NCBI GenBank assembly: GCA_947581795.1
Contig: CANPVS010000005.1
Location: forward strand, 1 to 64,000
Source: an uncultured Oscillospiraceae bacterium
Lineage (GTDB): Bacteria; Bacillota; Clostridia; Oscillospirales; Oscillospiraceae
Direction of reading: 5' to 3'
DNA: 64,000 nucleotides
Every line of letters starts with the position of its first letter. Positions within the stretch are counted from its first letter, which is position 1. A program made the position numbers and the translations under genes. The notes beneath the pieces are model-generated. The model was not told the origin of the DNA and did not search any database. It saw only the letters and a program-made list of their open reading frames with translations. Positions 43,611 to 51,421 of the stretch are shown piece after piece.

Positions 43611-43646
43611 AAAAAACCGCGCTCTTCCTAGTCGGAAAAGCGCGGT
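43611..43646 (-). terminator. terminator of the cps-srtB-LCP operon
   Basis: ACCGCGCT and AGCGCGGT, extended by TTCC/GGAA, form a hairpin; six T residues follow on the minus strand. It lies about 20 bases past the LCP stop and just before the ECF promoter. Confidence 0.9.
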
Positions 43647-43664
43647 GTCATATTCATGTTCAGG

Positions 43665-44735
43665 TCATTCGTCCACGGGGATGTAGAACAGGTCCGCGAT
43701 GGTGTCTCTGAGAGCCTCGTCGTCCAGGTAGAAGTACTCGTAATCCTCCACCACGTTCTCGCCCTTCAGCGTCACGATGCCCTCCAGTTCATAGTCGGAG
43801 AAGGCCTCACTCAGTTCGCCCAGACCGTTTACATCGTAATCTGTGACCAGATAATCCGCCACGGCGTCATAGACATCGAAAATAACCGCTTCGTCCTCGT
43901 TCAGTTTCTCCCGCAGCTTACTTGCCAGCGCGGTCATATACTCCCCCTGACGGCGCAGACGGGCGGCGTTCAGCGGGTCGTCCGGCATATACTTTCTGCC
44001 CCGCACAAAATTCATAGCGTGTTCCCCCATGAGGGTCACGGTCTGACCCATCTTCAGCGTGTCGTCCACGCCGGTGAAATCGTCCTCGATCGTCACCGTC
44101 ACGCCTCCCACCGCATCATTGAGGGCGGGGATACCCCCCATCGCCAGGGAGATGTAGTTATCGATTTGCACGTTATACAGCATGCGGGAAACAGCCAGAA
44201 CCGTATTCTCGCAGCTCTCCTCCAGGCCGTCGCCATAGGAGTGGGCGTAGGCGATCTGCTCCGTGGTCAGGCCGATATAATCGCCCATCGCGCCCAGCAT
44301 CGGTACGTCGGCCATGGTGTTCCGGTCGATCTGCAGAAGGCGGCAGGTCTTTTTCTCATTATCAAAAACGGCGAGCACCAGGAAATCGGCCATGGCATCA
44401 TTCCGGTATCCAAGAGACTGCTTGACCTCCATGTCGTCCACGCCGATCATAAGCAGAGTAGATATGTTCTCGTTCAGACGGTAGTTTTTTCCGTTGATAT
44501 TGACGGTCTCGGCCTCCTGGCCCTCATAATCCACCGCCTCCGGCATTTCCGCCGGTGGGAATGTCGCCCCCGGCTCGGGGGTAGTCTCCTCCGCGTGGGA
44601 GACAGTAGACGTGCCGGCGCCCTCCGGCGCCTTCTCGCTCTTTCGTTCGATGACATTGGCCACCATGATCCCGCCGATGATCAGCGCGATCACCACAATG
44701 GCCCCCAGGATGCCCTTCAACGTGGATTTTTTCAC
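43665..44735 (-). CDS. LytR-CpsA-Psr (LCP) family wall-polymer transferase
   Basis: A 356-residue membrane-anchored enzyme. One N-terminal helix (about 8-30) is followed by an extracytoplasmic LCP domain: NISTLLMIGVDD, then ADFLVLAVFDNEKKTCRLLQ, QIDRNTMADVP and the DAVGGVTVTI and GEHAMNFVRGRK motifs with the catalytic Arg residues. LCP enzymes attach teichoic acids, capsule or other glycans to peptidoglycan. GTG 44735 has GGGAGGTGG ahead. It is last in the cpsC-D-B-srtB operon, which fits capsule attachment. Confidence 0.92.
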   Translation of the reverse strand: MKKSTLKGILGAIVVIALIIGGIMVANVIERKSEKAPEGAGTSTVSHAEETTPEPGATFPPAEMPEAVDYEGQEAETVNINGKNYRLNENISTLLMIGVDDMEVKQSLGYRNDAMADFLVLAVFDNEKKTCRLLQIDRNTMADVPMLGAMGDYIGLTTEQIAYAHSYGDGLEESCENTVLAVSRMLYNVQIDNYISLAMGGIPALNDAVGGVTVTIEDDFTGVDDTLKMGQTVTLMGEHAMNFVRGRKYMPDDPLNAARLRRQGEYMTALASKLREKLNEDEAVIFDVYDAVADYLVTDYDVNGLGELSEAFSDYELEGIVTLKGENVVEDYEYFYLDDEALRDTIADLFYIPVDE

Positions 44736-44771
44736 ATCTCCACCTCCCGGATCGACACCGGTAATAGAATA

Positions 44772-44850
44772 GGCGCCCGCCCCGAAGGGCGGGCGCCCGC
44801 GCTTAAAGGGAAATCAATTGGTTTCCTTTTTCCTGCCCCCGGAGGGGCAG
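44772..44850 (-). other. two GC-rich hairpins in the spacer before the LCP gene
   Basis: Hairpin A is CTGCCCC / GGGGCAG (44833-44850). Hairpin B is GGCGCCCGCCC / GGGCGGGCGCC (44772-44797), whose minus-strand loop is TTCG, an extra-stable UUCG tetraloop. They fill the 147-base gap between the SPQTG protein and LCP genes and could stabilise or partly end the upstream message. Confidence 0.65.
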
Positions 44851-44882
44851 GCGCCCGTTTCCGGGCAGCGTCTGGTCAGGGA

Positions 44883-45497
44883 TCAGGCGCAGTCGTACCC
44901 CGTCTGGGGAGAAGTGGGCTCGCTGGAGCTGCCAGTAGAACCGGTGCTGCCAGTGCTGCCGCTCTCGGGCTTCGGCGTGGGCTTCACGTCGGGAGCCTGA
45001 GTGGCCTCCTTCATCAGAAGAACGACCGTGCAGAAGTGCTTGAAGGTGACAACAACGGTGCCGTCAGCATTCTGCGTGAACTCAGCTTTGTCCCAAGTAC
45101 CATCCTCAGCCTGATACATGATCGCCGCGACTTCACCGGAATCCTTCTCACGGACGATGGTGACCTGCACGGAGCCGTCGGGCTGCGTGCCGTCCTTCAT
45201 GTCGATATCGAAGACTTCCGCAGCAGTGGCGTTCTCAACAGGCGCACCAGCCTCCTTCGCGGCCTTCAGCGCGTCTTCGGCAACGCTCTGCAGCGTCTCG
45301 CCGGCTTCGAGCTTGGGCTCGGAGACCACGACATCGACCTTCTCACCGGTGACCGGGTCGACAGCGTCGCCCACAGTAGGCGTCACTTCCGTAACGCCGC
45401 CGCTGGGGAGAGTGGGGCTGTTAGGCGCAGCAAACGTGGGCACAGCCAGAGCCAGCACCAGAACAGCGATGGTCAGGACAGAAATCAACTTTCTCAT
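44883..45497 (-). CDS. secreted protein ending in an SPQTG sorting-like motif
   Basis: A 204-residue exported protein. The signal peptide (residues 1-23) is cut near TFA-AP. A compact domain (~60-165) ends TVVVTFKHFCTVVLLMKEAT; a P/T/S/G-rich linker (~170-193) follows. The last residues are SPQTGYDCA (196-204). SPQTG fits the (S/P)PxTG signal reported for clostridial class B sortases, and srtB is the next gene upstream. However, no membrane helix or positive tail follows the motif; the protein stops four residues later. AAAGGAGG nine bases before ATG 45497 fixes the start. Function unknown. Confidence 0.75.
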   Translation of the reverse strand: MRKLISVLTIAVLVLALAVPTFAAPNSPTLPSGGVTEVTPTVGDAVDPVTGEKVDVVVSEPKLEAGETLQSVAEDALKAAKEAGAPVENATAAEVFDIDMKDGTQPDGSVQVTIVREKDSGEVAAIMYQAEDGTWDKAEFTQNADGTVVVTFKHFCTVVLLMKEATQAPDVKPTPKPESGSTGSTGSTGSSSEPTSPQTGYDCA

Positions 45498-45516
45498 GGG
45501 AGTATTCCTCCTTTCT

Positions 45517-46281
45517 TCAAGATTCGCTTCTATTTTCAAGGTCAGACTCCAATGTAGCCATGACCAGGAAGCGCATATTTGTGCCGGATATGCAGGTAGA
45601 CAGGATCAGGACCCGGTCCCCGTACACCGGTTTGTTCTCCTCCTCATACTGGGCGCTCAGATCGCGGATGTGGAACGCGCCCTCGAAGAAATTGTTGTAG
45701 TCCTTCTCCTCTGTAAAATCGTGTTTATAGGGGATGAGCTCGTTGGAATAAGGCACGGCGGCGAAGACTTTGTAGGTCAGCTCCTCCTCTGGGGTGAAAA
45801 CGGTGATGTCCTTGTGCTCGTCGAAGAACTCCGGATCGGTATACTTCTCCCGAAGGGTACCGAACATATTGCCGCTCTTCATGTTGTGACCGTACAGGAC
45901 CATCACCATGTTCTGCGGCTCCTTCACGTCCTTCGGCTCAACTGTGTTCTCCGGATCCTCAGTCTCCTTCTGGGAAGTAAAGCTCGCCTTGTTATATGTA
46001 GCCTGGGAGAAGATAGCCCCGTCCAGGTTTATGTTCCCGTCGCTGTCATGGTGGAGATAGTAATCATCCATGTCAGGATTCTGAACGATGGGATAATCGA
46101 TGACCGTGTCCTCGATCTTCAGCCACGCGTATATATCCGGGTTGGTCTTCTGCAGTTCCTCAAAATCGATGGGGCTCTCGTAAGGCTCCGTCTCGCCCGC
46201 CTCTTCAGCGGCAATTGCCTGTATCCCTGCCGGCAGCAGGAACAGCACGCTCAGAATAAGCGATAATACGCGTCTTTTCAT
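45517..46281 (-). CDS. srtB: class B sortase
   Basis: A 254-residue membrane- or secretion-signal-bearing transpeptidase. Catalytic residues are visible: H132 (LYGHNMKSG), C230 (LSTCISG) and R237 (NMRFLV). The N-terminal ~25 residues are a signal/anchor (LSLILSVLFLLPAG). SrtB-type enzymes cut substrates at an (S/N)PxT(G/N) motif and join them to peptidoglycan. It is encoded directly before a secreted SPQTG protein and directly after cpsB. ATG 46281 has AGGAGGG upstream. A negatively charged insert (about 98-125) lies before the catalytic His. Confidence 0.92.
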   Translation of the reverse strand: MKRRVLSLILSVLFLLPAGIQAIAAEEAGETEPYESPIDFEELQKTNPDIYAWLKIEDTVIDYPIVQNPDMDDYYLHHDSDGNINLDGAIFSQATYNKASFTSQKETEDPENTVEPKDVKEPQNMVMVLYGHNMKSGNMFGTLREKYTDPEFFDEHKDITVFTPEEELTYKVFAAVPYSNELIPYKHDFTEEKDYNNFFEGAFHIRDLSAQYEEENKPVYGDRVLILSTCISGTNMRFLVMATLESDLENRSES

Positions 46282-46301
46282 GTGGGATAACGCCCTCCTA
46301 T

Positions 46302-46997
46302 TCACGCGCCGATAAAGTAATCCACATCGGCAAAAAACCGACTCACGGGCTCCCGCCCCAGCTTTTTCTCTATGAACTGCACCGCCTCGTCCAGATTGGG
46401 TGCGCGGGAGGTCATATTGTGAGCGTCCGAGCCCAAAAACTGTATCTGCCCCTGCCGGAACATCCGCAGGGCGCGGCGGGCCGTCCACCGGGAGAGAAAG
46501 AACTCCCCGTTGCATTGGATGAATGTATTCAGGTCGAAGAAGGCCTCCATGGTCCGCCGGGGCTGGATGTCCATATACCGTTCAATATGGGCCGCCACCA
46601 CCTGCAGGCCGCTGCGTTGGATGGCCTCCACCTCCCGGAGCACCCTGTCTGTCCAGGGGACGAAGGGCATCTCCAGCAGGAGCAGATCCGTTCCCTCCAG
46701 GCACAGCGCGTCCAGATCGTCGGTCGCGCTCATGCCGCTGAAGTAGAGCACCTCCGCGCCCAGCAGCAGCCGGGGAAAACCATATCTCTCCCCTATCGCC
46801 TCGGTCAGTCTATTATAGGCTGTCTGTCGCCGGGCAAGATATTTGGCGATCCCGTTCTGCTCTGCGTAGAAGTGAGAAGTCGCCGCCACAGTGTCCACGC
46901 CATAGGACGCGCTCCGTTTCAGCATGGCGATGGATGTCCGCACATCCTTGCTGCCGTCATCCATGCCCGGCAGGACGTGCATGTGGAGATCGGTCAT
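46302..46997 (-). CDS. cpsB: tyrosine-protein phosphatase CpsB/YwqE (PHP family)
   Basis: A 231-residue metal-dependent phosphatase. The first PHP motif is TDLHMHVLPGMDDG; further metal ligands lie in TSHFY, AAHIERY and GSDAHNM. It removes phosphate from the tyrosine cluster of the CpsD kinase and so tunes polysaccharide length or output. The start overlaps cpsD (ATGA). Confidence 0.93.
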   Translation of the reverse strand: MTDLHMHVLPGMDDGSKDVRTSIAMLKRSASYGVDTVAATSHFYAEQNGIAKYLARRQTAYNRLTEAIGERYGFPRLLLGAEVLYFSGMSATDDLDALCLEGTDLLLLEMPFVPWTDRVLREVEAIQRSGLQVVAAHIERYMDIQPRRTMEAFFDLNTFIQCNGEFFLSRWTARRALRMFRQGQIQFLGSDAHNMTSRAPNLDEAVQFIEKKLGREPVSRFFADVDYFIGA

Positions 46998-47773
46998 TTC
47001 TGACCGCCGCCGTAATAGTCAGCGGAATAGTAGCCTTTCTTATAATAGCCCTTCTTGTAATACTTCTTCTCTCCGGCGTGGGCGCCGTTGAACACGAAGC
47101 CAAGAACATGGGCCTCCGCCAGGCTGAGCTGGCGCATGGTATCGGCAAGTCCCCCACGGACCGCGTGACCGGACCGAACCACCACGATCATACCGTCCAC
47201 CAGGTGGGAGGCCACAATAGCGTCCGTCACCGCCGTCACAGGCGGCAGGTCGATGATGATGAGATCATATTTCTCCTTCGCCTTCTTCAAAAAGGCGTCG
47301 GTGCGGGCCGAACCCAAAAGCTCAGAGGGGTTGGGCGGGATATCGCCGGCAACAAGAACATCGAAGGAGACTTCCCTGTCCTGTTCGCTGACTTTATACT
47401 CCTGCACCGACAGCGCCACGCTGTCCGTGCCCACCAGTACGTTGGAAAGACCCGGCTTTGCCGCCAGAGCCAGACGGCCCGCCATCGTGGGCAGACGCAT
47501 ATCCCCCTCGATGAGAAGGACGCTCCGTCCTGCTTCAGCAAAGGTATAGGCCAGGTTGATGGCCGTGATGCTCTTGCCCTCACCCCGGATGGAACTGGTG
47601 ATGCCGACGACATGGGACTCATTGGCGTCGGGGAATGAGAACATCACGTTGGTACGCAGAAGCTTGTAGGCCTCCGCCGTTGCAAAGTTCATTTTAGGGC
47701 CGATCATGTTTCGCCGCTCGGTCATGGTCCTGCTGGCGGCGGACGCCGCGGTCATCTTATCTTTCTTTGCCAT
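46994..47773 (-). CDS. cpsD: BY-type tyrosine kinase CpsD
   Basis: A 259-residue cytoplasmic kinase. Walker A is TSSIRGEGKSITA, Walker A' is LLIEGDMRLP and Walker B is LIIIDLPPV. The last ~24 residues are a tyrosine cluster made of repeated KKGYY units (eight or more Tyr) followed by GGG, the autophosphorylation tail. In Gram-positives activity needs the membrane partner CpsC, encoded just upstream. It controls capsule or exopolysaccharide synthesis. Confidence 0.94.
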   Translation of the reverse strand: MAKKDKMTAASAASRTMTERRNMIGPKMNFATAEAYKLLRTNVMFSFPDANESHVVGITSSIRGEGKSITAINLAYTFAEAGRSVLLIEGDMRLPTMAGRLALAAKPGLSNVLVGTDSVALSVQEYKVSEQDREVSFDVLVAGDIPPNPSELLGSARTDAFLKKAKEKYDLIIIDLPPVTAVTDAIVASHLVDGMIVVVRSGHAVRGGLADTMRQLSLAEAHVLGFVFNGAHAGEKKYYKKGYYKKGYYSADYYGGGQK

Positions 47774-47793
47774 CGTCGGTGTTCCTCCCTTCC

Positions 47794-48750
47794 TCAGCTC
47801 TTCGGAGGCCGGCTCTGCTCACGCTGGGGCTGAGCGGTCCGCGGCTGCGCGGCGTTCTGAGGCCGGGCAGCCGGCTGCTGGTGCCTTGCAGGCTGTTGAG
47901 GGCGCTGGGGCAGTTCCTTCGTTCTGTTTTGCTCCCGCTTCCTGTTCTCCGCGGGATGCTCCTTACGCTGGCCGCCGGAACTTCCGCTGGCACGGTAGTA
48001 GTGTCCCTTGTTATCGCTGGAAAGCATGTCCGGCACCACAGCCAACAGGGGGATGCCAGGATAGGTCTGGGTCAGGTAATCCTCCTCGTGGATCTGGTCG
48101 TCGAACAGATACCGGAGGATCACGATGGCCGCCGCCAGAACAAAGCCCACCAGCGCACCGATCACGGTGTTGAGCGTATAGCTGGGCGACGTCCGCTCCG
48201 AGGGGATCACCGCATAATCGACAATGCGCACATCGCTGCCGTCCACAATGGACGCGATCCGATCCGGGAGGATCTCAGTGATGGTATTGGCGATCTTTTC
48301 CGCCTCCTGGGGATCGGGGCTGGTGACGTCGATATCGAAGATCTCCGTGGAGTTGACCGCCTGGGACTCGATCATCTCATAGAGCTCTTCATAGTCATAC
48401 TCCAAATTATCCTTTTCGATAATCTCCTCCAGGGTGGTCCGGCTCTTGAGGATGACGATATAGGTATCCACCAAGCTCTGGGCCGCCGTCAGTTCTGCCG
48501 AGGAGATGCTGAAGGAGGTACTGCCCACGGAAATGCTGGAGTTATTTACGTACATCATTGCCGTTGCCGTATACTGCGGGGTGATGAGATAGTATGTGAA
48601 AGCAAATGTGGCTATCGCTACCAGAAGCGTGATAGCGATGATAAACTTTGCCTTTTTCAGCAGGACCTGCGCCAGCTTTAAAAGATCGATCTCGATCTCG
48701 TCATTTTCCGGACGGTTTTCGTACATGTCCTTCTCCTGTCTTTTCTGCAT
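47794..48750 (-). CDS. cpsC: Wzz/CpsC-type polysaccharide co-polymerase with long basic tail
   Basis: A 318-residue membrane protein. Helix 1 is near 25-46 (FIIAITLLVAIATFAFTYYL), the extracytoplasmic Wzz domain is between, and helix 2 is near 188-210 (NTVIGALVGFVLAAAIVILR). The C-terminal ~75 residues (from about M242) are an unusually long cytoplasmic tail rich in Q, R, P and A, probably disordered. CpsC activates CpsD and sets polymer length. It is the first gene of the operon, behind a sigma-A promoter with a ~140-base leader. Confidence 0.9.
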   Translation of the reverse strand: MQKRQEKDMYENRPENDEIEIDLLKLAQVLLKKAKFIIAITLLVAIATFAFTYYLITPQYTATAMMYVNNSSISVGSTSFSISSAELTAAQSLVDTYIVILKSRTTLEEIIEKDNLEYDYEELYEMIESQAVNSTEIFDIDVTSPDPQEAEKIANTITEILPDRIASIVDGSDVRIVDYAVIPSERTSPSYTLNTVIGALVGFVLAAAIVILRYLFDDQIHEEDYLTQTYPGIPLLAVVPDMLSSDNKGHYYRASGSSGGQRKEHPAENRKREQNRTKELPQRPQQPARHQQPAARPQNAAQPRTAQPQREQSRPPKS

Positions 48751-48897
48751 TCAAATCGTATGATATAAATCGTGTATCGGTCCCTTGCCGGCATACCACG
48801 AGATATGTACTGTGCGCGCGGTCAGCATACTATATGTTCAGTCATCTGTACACGCTGACGCTCATGGGTATACTTCACCCTTGCCCATACGGCATGC

Positions 48898-48927
48898 ATT
48901 ATATCACACTATACATGGTATTAGCAA
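48898..48927 (-). promoter_or_regulatory. promoter of the cps-srtB-LCP operon
   Basis: On the minus strand TTGCTA (48922-48927), an 18-base spacer and TATAAT (48898-48903). The region 48751-49085 holds no gene and is AT-rich. The ~140-base leader contains GTCAGC / GCTGAC arms that could fold. Confidence 0.7.
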
Positions 48928-49085
48928 GTGCGACATAACTCCAAAATCATGTTTTTTGAGGTTTTGTGGCTTTTTTTCCTGCAAAATCATAACATTTTAA
49001 CCATTTTGTAACATGATTTTATTTATTGGTCTATCGCACAAGTATTTTGATGCAAATAATACTGATAAAATTTAAAAGAGCCAAC

Positions 49086-49128
49086 AAAAAACACCCTCAC
49101 TGTTACGCACACAGTAAAGGTGTTTTTT
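49086..49128 (-). terminator. terminator after the DUF3842 gene
   Basis: AAAAAACACC (49086-49095) and GGTGTTTTTT (49119-49128), with inner ACTGT/ACAGT pairing, form a long hairpin with T runs on both strands. It ends the pyrimidine phosphorylase-DUF3842 transcript. Confidence 0.88.
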
Positions 49129-49182
49129 AGAACCGGCCGATTTGCTCTATTGAACATTTATATTCAAAAATCAACGAAAAAA

Positions 49183-49611
49183 TTAGTCTCTCATAATCGC
49201 CAGGGCCCGGTCCGCCGCCTGGCGGAGGTATTCCTCCAGGCGCAGGTCCTCCGTCCCCGCCACACAGATCCCGCAGGTGGAGGTAGGAATGAGTATCTTC
49301 ACCGCCCCGGAGCCAGAGACAGCTACAGCCATGGCGGGAGAGACCTCCCCCATGATGCCGTTGGCCAATATCACGCCGATGGGTCCCAAGATGATATCCG
49401 CCCGCCCGGCGTTATAGATGACCGCGTTCTCCCCCGTAGCGCCCTGGGCGGCGCCCGCCTTCAACATGGCCGCCGTGGCGGCCGCGTTGGTGCCCGCAGC
49501 CAGAAGCTCCCAACCCGCCGGCATACCCTTCGCCAGCAGCCGGGCAAGCTGGGCGCCGATGCCGCCGCCCTGCCCGTCCAGGACAAGACAGCGCTTTTTT
49601 CTCTCCCCCAT
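49183..49611 (-). CDS. DUF3842 family protein
   Basis: A 142-residue protein matching the DUF3842 family in length and pattern: CLVLDGQGGGIGAQLARLL, LAAGTNAAATAAMLKAGA and IGVILANGIMGEVSPAMA. A Gly-rich nucleotide-binding-like start suggests a Rossmann-type fold, but no function is known. ATG 49611 has GAGGTG ahead. It follows pyrimidine phosphorylase with an 8-base gap, so the two are co-transcribed. Confidence 0.82.
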   Translation of the reverse strand: MGERKKRCLVLDGQGGGIGAQLARLLAKGMPAGWELLAAGTNAAATAAMLKAGAAQGATGENAVIYNAGRADIILGPIGVILANGIMGEVSPAMAVAVSGSGAVKILIPTSTCGICVAGTEDLRLEEYLRQAADRALAIMRD

Positions 49612-49619
49612 AGCGCACC

Positions 49620-50924
49620 TCACTTTACCACGCCCTTGACAAAGGGGGCGCGGACCACTTTTTCCGATACGATCTCATAGCAGGCGCGAAGCTGTTTCGC
49701 CGCCTCCTCTGCGGCGGCTTCGGTCTCAGCAAACACAGTGCCCAATTTCTCTCCGGCGGCCACGGGCTGGCCCACCTTCTTGTATAACGCCACGCCTACG
49801 CCCAAGTCGATGGTGTCCTCCTTGGAGGCCCGGCCGCCGCCCAGACGCATGCTCACGAGGCCAACGTCCTCCGCCTGGATGCCCTTGACGTATCCGGCCG
49901 CCTCGGCCAGCACATCTTTGCGCACCGGCGCAAGCGGCAGCTTGTCCGGATCGTACACCGCCGCCGGATCGCCCCCCTGGGCCTTCACGAAGGCCGCGAA
50001 CTTCTCCAGGGCCGCGCCGCTTTCCACCGCATGCTCCAGCATCTTCTTCGCCGTTTCGTCGTCGGGGGCCACGCCGCTCTCCCGCAATATCTGGGTCCCC
50101 AGCACCAGGCACAGCTCCATGAGCTCGCCCCGGTACTCGCCCCGCAGGGTGGCCAGGGCCTCCCGCACCTCGATGGCGTTGCCCACGGTGGCGCCCAGGG
50201 GCTCATCCATGTCCGTCACCACGGCCACCACCTTCCGCCCGGCCCAGCGGCCCACGTCCACCAGGGCACGAGCCAGAGCGAAAGCGTCCTCCTCCGTGTG
50301 CATGAACGCGCCGGAGCCGCACTTCACGTCCAGCACGATCACGTCCGCGCCCACCGCCAGCTTCTTGCACAGGATGCTGCTCACGATGAGGGGCAGGGAC
50401 GCCACCGTGGCCGTCACGTCCCGGAGAGCGTAGAGCTTCTTATCCGCCGGACACAGCTCCGCCGTCTGACCGGCGATGGCAAACCCAACCTCGTTGACCT
50501 GCCGGATGAAGGCCTCCTCGCTCATCTCCACGGAGAATCCGGGGAAGCTCTCCAGCTTGTCGATGGTGCCGCCTGTATGGCCCAGTCCCCGGCCGGACAG
50601 CTTCGCCATCTTCACGCCGCAGGCCGCCACCATGGGGCACAGCAGAAGGCTGGTCTTGTCCCCTACGCCGCCGGTGGAGTGTTTGTCCGCCTTCACGCCG
50701 CTGATGCTGGACAAGTCTATCTTATCCCCGGAGTCCAGCATGGCCATGGTGAGCGCATAGGTCTCGTCCCGGTCCATGCCCCGGAAATAGATGGCCATAC
50801 ACATGGCGCTCATCTGGTAGTCGGGTATCTCGCCCTTAGTGTATCCCTCGATCATCCAGCGGATCTCCTCGCCGGTGAGGACGCCGCCGTCACGCTTCTT
50901 CTGCAATAGGTCTGTCATCCGCAT
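49620..50924 (-). CDS. pdp: pyrimidine-nucleoside phosphorylase
   Basis: A 434-residue enzyme splitting uridine or thymidine with phosphate to the base and (deoxy)ribose-1-phosphate. Motifs are GEIPDYQMSAMCMAIYFRGM, KHSTGGVGDKTSLLLCPM, SGRGLGHTGGTIDKLES and VLDVKCGSGAFM. Full length for the family. ATG 50924 is chosen: AGGAG is nine bases ahead, while ATG 50933 touches it. Nucleoside salvage in the cytoplasm. Confidence 0.94.
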   Translation of the reverse strand: MRMTDLLQKKRDGGVLTGEEIRWMIEGYTKGEIPDYQMSAMCMAIYFRGMDRDETYALTMAMLDSGDKIDLSSISGVKADKHSTGGVGDKTSLLLCPMVAACGVKMAKLSGRGLGHTGGTIDKLESFPGFSVEMSEEAFIRQVNEVGFAIAGQTAELCPADKKLYALRDVTATVASLPLIVSSILCKKLAVGADVIVLDVKCGSGAFMHTEEDAFALARALVDVGRWAGRKVVAVVTDMDEPLGATVGNAIEVREALATLRGEYRGELMELCLVLGTQILRESGVAPDDETAKKMLEHAVESGAALEKFAAFVKAQGGDPAAVYDPDKLPLAPVRKDVLAEAAGYVKGIQAEDVGLVSMRLGGGRASKEDTIDLGVGVALYKKVGQPVAAGEKLGTVFAETEAAAEEAAKQLRACYEIVSEKVVRAPFVKGVVK

Positions 50925-50950
50925 AGGGTCCATCTCCTGTCTTTTGTGCA

Positions 50951-50990
50951 TATTGCGCAATAATTTTGTCTGTTTGGACCCATTATAGCA
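50951..50990 (-). promoter_or_regulatory. extended -10 promoter and palindrome before pdp
   Basis: On the minus strand TG-C-TATAAT (50982-50990) is an extended -10 box. The 12-bp palindrome TATTGCGCAATA (50951-50962) lies in the early transcribed region and could be an operator. Confidence 0.6.
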
Positions 50991-51010
50991 CACATTTTTC
51001 CATTTGGCTA

Positions 51011-51376
51011 TCAGAAATAATGGGGCTTGCCCCCCATCCAGAGCACATGCCGCCCCGGTTCCTCTGTCTTGGTGCTTCCGGACACGTGGGCAGGCTCCGG
51101 CGGCCGCTCCTTGTTCACCTCTATAGCCCTCTCGGCGGCATAGCCGGGGCACTTGGGAAAGGTGCGCATCTGGGCCGGGCTCAAGCGCCTTGTGAGCTTC
51201 AGCCGTCCATCCACGGGCTCCGGGACGCCCAGGTAGCCCTCCCTCTCCCCGAAGACCGTGAGCCGCACCACCCGGCCCACGTCCTCCAAATCCGCCCGCA
51301 TCACCGTAACGGGCCCCTCCCGCTGAATATCCAGCGCGCCCGTCTCTCTCCCGTCGATGTAGATAGGTACAGTCAT
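51011..51376 (-). CDS. uncharacterised small protein downstream of mazF
   Basis: A 121-residue protein I do not recognise. It starts TVPIYIDGRETGALDIQREG, continues with a beta-rich stretch (PVTVMRADLEDVGRVVRLTV) and ends in a polar, Pro-rich tail (ERPPEPAHVSGSTKTEEPG, then HVLWMGGKPHYF). No signal peptide, helix or catalytic motif is evident. Its ribosome binding site GGAGGG lies inside the 3' arm of a 13-bp hairpin, so translation may be restricted. Low-to-moderate confidence that it is expressed as drawn. Confidence 0.6.
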   Translation of the reverse strand: MTVPIYIDGRETGALDIQREGPVTVMRADLEDVGRVVRLTVFGEREGYLGVPEPVDGRLKLTRRLSPAQMRTFPKCPGYAAERAIEVNKERPPEPAHVSGSTKTEEPGRHVLWMGGKPHYF

Positions 51377-51383
51377 AGCAAAA

Positions 51384-51414
51384 CCCTCCGTCATACGAAG
51401 TGTATGACGGAGGG
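51384..51414 (-). terminator. 13-bp hairpin after mazF that contains the next gene's SD
   Basis: CCCTCCGTCATAC (51384-51396) and its exact complement (51402-51414) enclose five bases. On the minus strand TTTTGC follows, so it can act as a terminator of the nnr-alr-mazF operon. The 3' arm carries GGAGGG, seven bases before ATG 51376. Confidence 0.75.
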
Positions 51415-51421
51415 CCGAATT

